A stretch of 60,000 nt of DNA, taken from positions 35,577,501 to 35,637,500 of the forward strand of contig OX485805.1 of assembly GCA_950295325.1 (NCBI GenBank). Direction: 5' to 3'. Under the pieces are notes generated by a model, which made no database searches, was not told where the DNA came from, and was given only the letters and a program-made list of their open reading frames with translations. A program made the position numbers and the translations under genes. Origin of the DNA: Polytrichum commune. Its lineage: Eukaryota > Streptophyta > Polytrichopsida > Polytrichales > Polytrichaceae. Numbering within the stretch: the stretch's first letter is position 1; the number at the start of each line of letters is the position of its first letter. Positions 31,680-41,324 of the stretch are shown here, piece after piece.

Positions 31680-32228
31680 GTTTGGGTCGCTCGACCCAAA
31701 CATTTACTTAATTTTCAAGATAGTTTTCAATGTTCTATTAGATTTTAAATTGTGGTTTACTTCGTCTCCCTGCACTGTTTGGGTCGATCGACCCAAACAT
31801 GATAGGCAAGAGTTTGGGTCGAACGACCCAAACTTTAACTTAATTTTCGAGCCTGTTTTCAATGTTCTATGAGATTTTAAATTGTGATTTACTTCGTCTC
31901 CCTGCACTGTTTGGGTCGATCGACCCAAACATGATAGGCAAGAGTTTGGGTCGAACGACCCAAACTTTAACTTAATTTTCAAGCCAGTTTTCAATGTTCT
32001 ATCATATTTTAAATTGTGGTTTACTTCGTCTCCCTGCACTGTTTGGGTCGATCGACCCAAACATGATAGGCAAGAGTTTGGGTCGAACGACCCAAACTTT
32101 AACTTAATTTTCGAGCCTGTTTTCAATGTTCTATTAGATTTTAAATTGTGGTTTACTTCGTCTCCTTGCACTGTTTGGGTCGATCGACCCAAACATGATA
32201 AGCAAGAGTTTGGGTTGAACGACCCAAA
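31680..32228. repeat. palindrome array, 132-bp unit
   Basis: After one copy at 31680-31701, a unit of about 132 bp repeats four times (starts near 31778, 31909, 32041 and 32173). Each unit holds two palindromes, one with centre AT and one with centre AA, separated by 'atgataggcaaga'. The spacer includes 'ttcaatgttctattagattt'. The last copy has a decayed arm. Because 132 is a multiple of three, long repetitive frames appear on both strands and are artefacts. Confidence 0.88.
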
Positions 32229-33903
32229 CTTTAACTTAATTTTCAAGCCTGTTTTCAATGTTTTATTGGATTTAAATTGTGGTTTGGGTCGTCTCCCGAA
32301 ACTGTTGAATTTTCATAACATGTTTAATGTTTAGACAAGATATACAATGCTTATACATTGTATATGAAACAGGACCCTAAATAGATGAAGCAAATCAGGT
32401 CAAGTGAAATTGTATACCTTGTTGATCACAGTCTTTCAAACTGCTCTCAAATCTGATTTCCTAAACCAGAACCCAGAATCTCTATGATATCACTAAAAAT
32501 CTACACTCAGAATCACCTGAGATGAAATATGATTCTCACAAGCACACTAAAACCCTCTCACAAACACCCTGATTCTTGCAAGCTGAGGCCTAATTTGAAA
32601 GAACTTTGCCTCTCTATCATACCCGAATCTGATGTCACTCAATGCATGCACTCTACAACAAGAAAAGAGTTCAACACAACAAAACCTGCCTAAAGTCACT
32701 CAATGCGTGCATTCTACAACAAGAAGAGAGAAACAAAATAGAATCAAAGAAGAGGAGGAGACTACCTCTCTATCACACCCTAATCTGATGTCACTCACTG
32801 CATGCACTCTGCAACAAGAAAGGACTTCAACACAACAAAACCAAACTGAAGTCACAGAATGCGTGCATTCTACAACAAGAATAGAGAAACAAACTAGAAT
32901 CAGAGCCAAGGAGGATAAGCATCAGAGAGGAGGAGAGAAATGAAGAGAAAGAAGCGGGAAGCGGCGCGTCCAAGACAAAATGAAAAGGTGGGAGTGGAAG
33001 CGCTTGGCGCGGCGCTATGGAAAGCCGCGGCGGCGTTTCCAAGAGCGGCGCTTGGCGCGGAGGAAGAGATGAAGAAAAAAAGAGAAAGAAAAAAAGAGGA
33101 GGGGCGAGAAGGAGCGAGCGGAAGGGGTCACCCTAAACCCTCGAATCCGAGCCATTAGATTACGCCGGGCACATCAACGGCTCAGAAGCCTCGCGGGCCA
33201 ACACCCTGCCAGGTGTCGACACCTCCTTGGTTAAGGTGGTTGCCCGTGAGGCTTGTGATGTTGACACCTGCCACCCTAGGCAGATTGCCTTCCTGGTTGT
33301 CCTTGCCCCTAGGTGCGGGACATAGGAGGGCCGGCGCCTCTCTTGGCCGCCCGGCCCCGGCCTTCTAACCCGCTATTCATTAGCGGCAATTCAATACCAC
33401 TCAAAAACCTACGTGGACTAAGGTATTCCACAAAATTAACACCATCGCCAACTCATATTTTAATGGTGTTCAATTGAATGATCACCCATTGGAATTGATA
33501 ACATCGTAGAATGTAGCCATTATCGTTTTGGTGTATGAATAATGTAATTTATGGAATCATATGAGAGTGTTACAAAGTCTAAGAGGAGTAAGTCATAATT
33601 ATATTGCAATCCACAAAGGCAATTACACGGTGCAATAATATAAATATGGTAACCATTCACATGGTTAACAGTCTAGGATTATGTATTGTAATTTATATGA
33701 TGGTTGTTGGTAGAGGACAATGCTCTAGTCTATAATGGATACCCTAACAAGTAGCATTAGAGTGAACATTAATATATGTACTTAGAAGTTCACATTTGAA
33801 GTACATGGGAGAAACAAATGATTACAAATGTATCTACTGCAACCCCATGGAGTTCACATATCATATGAAGTCATTTAAACATTCAATTTGATGTTTGATG
33901 ATG
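32229..33903. other. no clear gene; 130-bp duplication and GC-rich block
   Basis: A block of about 130 bp ('gatgtcactcaatgcatgcactctacaac' type) is present twice at 32629-32910 and gives a repetitive frame that I do not accept as a gene. At 32950-33110 a GC-rich, basic stretch follows, and at 33130-33370 a GC-rich block with no frame I recognise. The rest is AT-rich with nothing recognisable. Confidence 0.5.
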
Positions 33904-33931
33904 CCTAAACCCTAAACCCTAAACCCTAAAC
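33904..33931 (+). repeat. interstitial telomere-type repeat, four CCTAAAC units
   Basis: Four exact units of CCTAAAC, the plant (TTTAGGG)n telomere repeat read on the other strand, sit in ordinary sequence. They support a plant origin. At this length the run is not a chromosome end. Confidence 0.85.
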
Positions 33932-34737
33932 AACACAAACCATAACTGGATGGCACATAGGTCAAATGACATGGGCCTTGGTGCTTGTAGTTTCCAATAC
34001 AAATGTATAATGTCATCACAACATCCTAATTCACAAACGTGAAAGATGGATGTGTGGTTTTTCACGAATGAACACACTAAAGGAAATAAATGATATTGTG
34101 CTCACAAGTAGGTGATACAATATTAACCTATAACCTTGTCACCTGGTAAGAAGAGCATAAGAACTAGATTATAATAGATAGGATGTTGTTCATGTTAACA
34201 TGTTATTTGGAATAGTGAAATATTATATATTAATTTAAGGTAGATTTCATGTTGTGAATGATATGAGGACACACCTTTTGAACTTTGCATGTTTTGCTCA
34301 CACACATTGCTAGAGTTCAAGGGACTTCACGATAGGTTCAAACATCCTTGAAAGATTGAACGTGCCAAATGTCATTTGTGGTTTATGGTTCCATTAATGA
34401 CTTCCACATAGGTACTAGGTTATTGTCACACTTGGAGCCTTGAGGATGAAGCAATATTGGGTGCACACATTACAACACAACAGATGTTCTTTTAACTAGC
34501 GGAAATTGAAAGTTGGCCAAATTATTCAAGTTTGTCATGGCATTAATTATTTGTTTTCAAAATATAAGTCCTCATGTGAGAGTGTAAGTAATTGCATTAA
34601 TTATTATATTTAGTGACTTTTAGTGACTTTTAGTATATGAAGTTTTGTAATACATGCACATCTTTTGTCAATATATTATTTGAAATATACCATAATGTTT
34701 GACTACAAGTAGAGTAAAACCCCTTAATAGATATAAT

Positions 34738-34894
34738 CTTACATATTGTCATAGGGTTATTGGTATTCAGTGTATGCGTTCATATGTAGTGTATCAAAAT
34801 CTTTATATCCTTTTTAGTTATATGATAGTTAGTGTTTGATACACTTAAAACGAACGCATACACTTCCTATTACTAACCCTATGAGAGTAAGTAA
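34738..34894. mobile_element. short inverted-repeat element (MITE-like)
   Basis: Arms of about 60 bp face each other around a 30-bp loop. Left and right arms share CATAGGGTTA, AGTGTATGCGTTC and AGTGTATCAAA in inverted order. I could not fix a target duplication, so the exact ends and type are unsure. The surrounding 33932-35140 otherwise shows no gene. Confidence 0.5.
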
Positions 34895-35284
34895 CATTAA
34901 ATGTAAACTCAAACACTAAATATCCACTGTGGTGATATATGGAAGTTACATATAGGAATTTAGTATTAGTAAGGATGTGAGAAAAAAATACAACAATGAT
35001 AAAAGGAGAAAGGAGATGGCAATAGGGAAGGTGGTGGTGTATTCATGTATAAAACTAATTATGAAAGAGTTGAAGAATAGTGTTGACCAAGTTAGGGTGG
35101 TAACAACTTTAAATATATGTTGAATTATTCATTTGATGGTTGGGGCAACGAAGAGCCAAGCTAAATATACATTGTCTATTATTGACAAGAAGCGGGAAAT
35201 TGAGTCAGAAGGTTTGAATTAACGTCCAAAGGAGACCAGGCGGGAAAGGCATCCAAAGAGGTTGCCCAAAGCGGAGGCGGGTAG

Positions 35285-35291
35285 TATAAAG
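35285..35291 (+). promoter_or_regulatory. possible TATA box for the DUF7869-like gene
   Basis: TATAAAG stands in a GC-rich context about 1.5 kb before the start codon at 36761. If used, transcription would start near 35315, and the palindrome array would fall in a 5' intron ending at the TGTGTAG acceptor at 36754. This is inference. Confidence 0.35.
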
Positions 35292-35505
35292 AGCCCAACC
35301 CCCCCAAATGCTGGTTCTTTCTTTCATGTCCCAATCCTGAGATTGCTGCAAGCTCTCTAAGTTGGAGCTGCAATACACGGTTTGTGTACGCTTCCATTCA
35401 TGAGCAGTTAATTACAACAAATATCTACGAGTTCAGTTGTTCCAAATAGGTTATATATAGATTAATAGAGAATCACCCGAATAAATAGGCGGATTTTGCG
35501 GAATT

Positions 35506-36547
35506 GTTTGGGTCGGTCGACCCAAACCCAGCCTTACAGTGTGGGTGCTCTCTGTTGTGAGCCTGAACCCATCCTGCCTCAAGGTTTGGGTCGATCGACC
35601 CAAACCCAGCCCTACAGTGTGGGTGCTCACTGTTGTGAGCCTAAACCCATCCTGCCTCAAGGTTTGGGTCGATCGACCCAAACCCAGCCCTACAGTGTGG
35701 GTGCTCACTGTTGTGAGCCTAAACCCATCCTGCCTCAAGGTTTGGGTCGATCGACCCAAACCCAGCCCTACAGTGTGGGTGCTCACTGTTGTGAGCCTGA
35801 ACCCATCCTGCCAAAAGGTTTGGGTCGGTCGACCCAAACCCAACCCTCTAAGTGTGGGTGCTCACTGTTGTGAGCTTGAACCCATCCTGCCAAAAGGGTT
35901 GGGTCGCTCGACCCAAACCCAACCCTCTAAGTGTGGGTGCTCTCTGAAGTGACCCTAAACCCATCCTGCCAAAAGGTTTGGGTCGCTCGACCCAAACCCA
36001 GCCTTCTAAGTGTGGGTGCTGTCTTTAGTGAGCCTGAACCCATCCTGCCAGAAGGTTTGGGTCGATCGACCCAAACTCAGCCCTACAGTGTGGGTGCTCA
36101 CTGTTGTGAACCTGAACCCATCCTGCCCAAAGGTTTGGGTCGCTCGACCCAAATCCAGCCCTCTAAGTGTGGGTGCTCTCTGGAGTGACTCTAAACCCAT
36201 CCTGCCAAAAGGTTTGGGTCGCTCGACCCAAACCCAACCCCCTAAGTATGGGTGCTCCTTGTCGTGACCTTAAACCCATCTTCCCAAAAGGTTTGGGTCG
36301 CTCGACCCAAACCCAGCGCCTAAGTGTGGGTGCTCTCTGTATTGAGCCTGAACCCTCTTCCCAAAAGGTTTGGGTCGCTCGACCCAAACCCAGCCCTCTA
36401 AGTGTGGGTGCTCTCTGGAGTGACCCTAAACCCATCCTGCCAAAAGGTTTGGGTCGCTCGACCCAAACCCAGCCCCCTAAGTATGGGTGCTCCTTGTCGT
36501 GACCTTAAACCCATCCTCCCAAAAGGTTTGGGTCGCTCGACCCAAAC
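35506..36547. repeat. palindrome array, about 79-bp unit, 14 copies
   Basis: Fourteen units of 78-79 bp each carry GTTTGGGTCG, two bases, CGACCCAAAC, followed by a spacer with 'gtgtgggtgctc' and 'aacccatcctgcc'. The centre is AT, CT or GT. The spacers are near-identical, so this is a satellite and not CRISPR. Frames through it (Leu-Gly-Arg-Ser-Thr-Gln-Thr on both strands) come from the palindrome. Confidence 0.93.
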
Positions 36548-36760
36548 CCAGCCTCTAAGTGTGGATGGGATCTGGATGACAGTGTGGCCACTGGCCATCC
36601 GAAACCTTTACGAACCCAATGGCATATCAATCATATGAACTTGTATGAGCACTGAGTATTTGCAATTTTGTTTATATATGATGGTTTTTGTGTTCTTCGA
36701 TTTGAACCTACAATTTTTGTGATTTTTTGACAATGTTCAATGTTCATGTGTGTAGGCAGA

Positions 36761-39700
36761 ATGGATGGGTTTAGTGAAATAGGGGATTGGTCATTTGATG
36801 ACATGGCCACTTGGCCATCTGCATCTGATGATGACTTAGACATTGTCGGGGAGGCTACTATGGCTGACAGTGCGGATGAAGATCATTTGGATTTACCTTC
36901 GTCTTCCGTACCGCAGTGTCCCATTGTTGAATGTACGGGACTTTCAAGGGCTTCGTGGGTGAATTTGGAGGTGATACTTCTTAACGATAGTGGAGTTGTT
37001 GTGGCGGAGGGGATTTGCCGTAACACCCATCCGCAAGATTGCATTGATGAAAACCCGCTTGGCACCGAGGACGTTGGGGTTGTCATATTGGAGTCGGTCG
37101 TTCATTCCGAGGTGGATCCCACTCATAGGTTCTCCCTCCGCAGGTGGCCATTGAGGAATGTCACAATTGATGGAGTTAGCTTGCGTGAACATGAGCAACG
37201 ACACATGCAAATCGAAAAGGAGGTGCAAGCAAACATGCGGCCGCGCAAGGGTCAAAGAAAGTACGATACATTGGCACGTCCTGCTCCGTCTGCAACTGAT
37301 TGTAAACGTCAAAGGTTGCTCGGGGAGGAGTCCATTAGAGAAGTTGCCACAAAGGATTGTTGTGTGCATCGTTGTTGCCAATTGTTTCCAAGGGATAAAT
37401 TGAAGGCCATCTGCGAAGAAATGTGGCTTGGAGATTTCCGTCTAAGATCCACAAGAAAACTTGATGTCCATAGGGCGATACATGTGAATGGGATGGGTCG
37501 CAAGGTCATCACCATTGAAAGCATAGACGTGTGTTGTAAGGCATGGTACACCATTCACGGTGTGTCGAAAGCGGACTTTTATCGACAAGCTGCTTATGCC
37601 AAGGAAGGCCGCCGGTCCCGTCACCATGGTAATGTGGGTTTAAAGAAGCCTAGGGAAGCAACAAGGCAAGCAACGGCCACTCTAGCAACCATCATTGTCC
37701 CCCTTGCCGATGCAATGCCGCACAAAACACGCACACTCACAACCGGTGAAAAGGTTGTGGAGAAAGTTCTTCCCACAGGCACAAAATGGAAAGACATATT
37801 GTTGGATGTGAATGCAGTTGGCGAGAAGATTGGGTTGGAGCCAATTTCATTGTCAAAATTGAGTGCAATCAAGAAACAAAACTTTAGCGAATACATTACA
37901 AAAAGACGAGGGGACAAATTTGCCAGGTGCTCTAATTGCGAGAAGTTGAAGCGCCTCCGGGATGCACACACGATGGGTACCAAGTCATATGCAGCGCATC
38001 AATTGAACTATTTCAAGCACGTAAACATGCAAGAGGCACACCGTAATGATTACTACACAAATAGAGCTTTGTCCATCTCCAGGCCCTTGGAGGTTCTTAC
38101 GGTCATCCATGACAAAATGGACTATGCCAAAACAGCCTCCCCATGTTTTGCAAATCGAATCAAGGCCACGGATGGGTTTTTTAAGTTGCCTGTATCGGTT
38201 ACAGGTGAACTTCGAAACAATGTCATGACATACCCTAAATGTTGTGGTTTTTTATTCCGTGATGTACTTGAGAACATGGATTCACTCAAAATGGTTTAAT
38301 TATATCTAATCACGTTGGGTTGGCATTGCAGGAATGATTGCACATGGACACGGTGATGTCAAGTTTGCTCATTATGCTCTTGATTTGTATCCAGCGGATT
38401 CAAACCACACGATAGGGTCATTTGCAAGGCTTTTACGTGATTTAGAGAAACCGCCAGCCTATTCTTCAGGATTGTTATTTGAAAACACGGGTTCAACACC
38501 TCTATATGAAGCGTTGTTGGATGGAAAAGATGTATGCTTTCATTCGTTGCCAGAGCCACCCAGTGATCCCGTGATTGCCAAAAAGTTGCCTCCCATTATG
38601 CGTGTCCAATTGGACAATTGTGCCAAGGACAATAAAAGTAGATATGTTTTTGCATATTGGTCGTTGTTGGTTGCAAAAGGCATTTTCAAGGAGGTTTTTG
38701 TGTCCTTCCTATTGGTAGGCCACACGCACGATGATATTGATGCATCTTTTGGGCGGTGGAGCATGAAGTTGCAGGAGGAGGATTTTCCTACAATCCCATT
38801 ATTGATGAAGTCGTACATGGATTTGGATAACGTTCCGGTCATCCCCCATATGATTGAGGAGGTGCCAGACTTCAAGGCATTTATAGAACCTTATATTCGA
38901 AGTGGAGCTCACCGATTGATCGGGCATACGAAGGCACAACAATTCCGCTTCTATATGCGTGACGATGGTGTCCCGGCCATGCAATACAAGTTGTTGTGCA
39001 CGACACAAGACTGGAGCCCGCCGGAGGGTCTTCTTGTGTGGCGTGTGGATGCGGATGGAAAGACCATGTTACCGGATGGGGAGCCTAGGCCTTGCAAGCC
39101 AATAGCCATGAAGAATTTGGAGGATATTTTGAAAGGTATATCAGGCTTCATACAATATTGGGAGAGTTTGAAAATAGCGGATGTTGGCGGATCATGTTGG
39201 CATCGTTATGGGAGTTGGATACATTATTGGACACGTGTTCGTGCCGCCTTGGCAGACCTCCACCAAGATAGCCCTCATACTTTGAGGCATGGATTTTGGC
39301 CACAAACACGAGTCGATGTACAAGCTTCGGAGCCTAGTCTTTTGGGAAATGGAGAGGTTCGAGAGGAGTTTGATGTGGACGACCATTACGTGGGGCCGGC
39401 TAGTAGTCGTCCCCCACCATCTTTCCGCATTGCAGTGGATTGTCATGAAGGTTATATGCTCATTTTGCGTCCTGGAGACGAAACATATGCAAAGCCAGTG
39501 TGGTTGGCAAGAGCTTTGTCCAAACCCAATTTTGTAACTTCCAGCCCTCATTTTCGACAAATACAAGTGGAGTACTATCGACCGACAGCAAGGAATGAAG
39601 ATGTGATTCGGCATTATACAGGCTGGGATACAAACCCTAACTTTCGGTGGAAGGTGGATTCTGAGCACGGTCCATCTTGGGTAGATACAGATTCCATATT

Positions 39701-39818
39701 CATAGCATGGAAACCACGGAAAAACCATAGTGGATCAGTGCCCATCCCTCAAAAGTACATAACTTTTGCAAAAGACAATCTTGCTCGGATTGCACAAGAA
39801 GCAACCCACGTTGAATGA
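36761..39818 (+). CDS. DUF7869-like protein, probably transposase-derived, two coding exons
   Basis: The frame starts at ATG 36761 (MDGFSEIGDW) just after a possible acceptor at 36754 and ends at 39818. A stop at 38297 is avoided by an intron ending at acceptor TTGCAG (38331). Reading phase needs a donor at 38247 or 38259, and 38247 gives the smoother join (about 990 residues). The N-terminal half has a Cys-rich segment (CCVHRCCQLF) and a basic region. The C-terminal half has HDKMDYAK, QLDNCAKDNKSRY and GHTHDDIDASFGRW, the pattern of the family I know as DUF7869. These acidic residues look like the D, D, D/E of an RNase H-fold transposase; this reading is inference. Both exons are open, so the gene may be functional. 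It points away from the ParB/methyltransferase gene, with the palindrome field between them. Confidence 0.75.
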
Positions 39819-40199
39819 GAAGTTGGTAGGATTGTGTTAGCATGATTATAGTTTAATACGTAATTATAGCAATATAAATTACACATATGTGTGCTCTTCA
39901 AAATTGGGGCTGAGTTTGGGTAGAACTTACGAATACTATATTGTTTGGAGTTGGATGAATATCCATTTACTATATTTCAAAAAAAAATGAAGTTCATCTT
40001 ATTATTATGTTTGGGACTATATTGTCGAATGAAGAAATATGCATTTATTACATGCACTTTGTATATTGCAATGTCTATATTCTATTGCGCATGCTAATAA
40101 TAGAAATCATTTTATATGTTTTTTGGGTGAAACTTGTTTGGAGTGCTCTACCCAATGTGTTTTTGTTGATGAAGTTGGTGTCGAGTGCTCTACCATATG
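39819..40199. other. 3' flank of the DUF7869-like gene, no gene seen
   Basis: This is AT-rich sequence with an A-run near 39980. The phrase 'gagtgctctaccatatg' repeats in imperfect form near 40142 and 40184. It should include the 3' untranslated region of the upstream gene. The solo LTR begins at 40200. Confidence 0.4.
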
Positions 40200-40331
40200 T
40201 GTCGCAACCCTTCCTAGCCCCCCTTGACAATCTTGCCAATTTTCAATTCTAGCAAAGGTTACGAGCGCTAACCATTCGCATTCCGCCATGCTAATGATTA
40301 GCTCCTCCTACCCCGGACCTTATAGTTCATA

Positions 40332-41324
40332 TGTCGCGCACCTCTCCATGAGGAGTGCCCGAAACACCATGGGCACAAGGGGGACCCCGGAGTGACACCC
40401 GGGACTTGTGGCGCCGTTGGTGAGAGGGCCCAAGTGATCCTAGTGTGGGTGAGGGCCCCGGGCGTTGGGAACGCCTCCCACCCACGAAGACTAGGAGGCA
40501 CAAGGGTAAGGCCATGAGCTATGCGTAGCTCATGGCGTGGTGATTCTAGAATGCTCAAGAACACCTCAATCGGAGGTGTGAGCTAGGAGTTATGGCCATT
40601 TGAGTGGGGCGCTGTCCCGGGACAGCGCCCTGGTACAGCAGTGCCTGGGAGGGATTCCCGGGACTGCCAAGGTTCAAACAGGCATAACTTCCCCAAGACT
40701 TGCTCGAATGGAGCAAGTGAGGAGTCCATCGGCATCTACGTGAAGCGTAGATGAGGATGGAGCGGTTGGTTGTTATGATCAGACATCATACAAGGAAGTT
40801 ATGATGGTCTGAAGCTGCTGGGGGGTTCTAGGCCCAGCAGCTAAAGGAAATTGTCCACTTGGCCCCAACTCTTGGTAGGGAGACAAGAGGTTGGTTGACG
40901 GTGGGGTAGGGGCCCCGCGTAGAGTCCTAGAGGCTTATATGGGTGAGGTGGTGTGGCCTCACCCACCCGAGGCCGAACGGCACGGCCTCCATTGGCATTG
41001 GCCTAATGTGAGGCCATAGTTGCCTAGTATGGTTCGGGTTGTTGTAGTGTTGCTCCGGCAACGCGATGATCAACATAAGATTGGACTTCCATGGATGGAA
41101 GTCCACATCTAAGGATTGGTTACCGATTAAAGGGGTTGGTTAGCGATTAAGGGGTGAGTCCCGAAAGCAAAGTAGGAGGGTTGGTTCCCTCCTATGAACT
41201 ATTGGTCCGGGGTAAGAGGAGCTATCCATTAGCATGGTGGAATGCGAATGGTTAGCGCTCGTAACCTTTGGTAGAAATGAAAATTGGCAAGATTGTCAAG
41301 GGGGGCTAGCAAGGGTTGCGACAC
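40332..41324 (+). repeat. Chromo-2 5' LTR
   Basis: TGTCGC...GCGACA ends, 993 bp, with the 24-bp palindrome at about 40608-40631. It is about 19 bp longer than the Chromo-1 LTR, partly because 'ggttaccgattaaa' is duplicated in altered form near 41116. Confidence 0.92.

Noticed and set aside
31704-32334. Long frames on both strands through the 132-bp array (and similar ones at 35451-36638 and 26750-27043)
   Set aside because: They arise because unit lengths and the palindrome keep frames open; the product is only the repeat translated.
32632-32943. 103-codon frame with repeated Cys/Thr/Gln-rich stretch
   Set aside because: It comes from a 130-bp tandem duplication and matches no family.
33904-33931. 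A chromosome end
   Set aside because: Only four telomere units, with ordinary DNA on both sides.
35506-36547. Regular palindromes with spacers of about 57 bp, resembling a CRISPR array
   Set aside because: The spacers are near-identical to each other, and the context is eukaryotic with introns and retrotransposons. It is a satellite.
38334-39818. A separate gene beginning at ATG 38334
   Set aside because: The reading continues the same DUF7869-like protein from the upstream exon across a short intron with a good acceptor.
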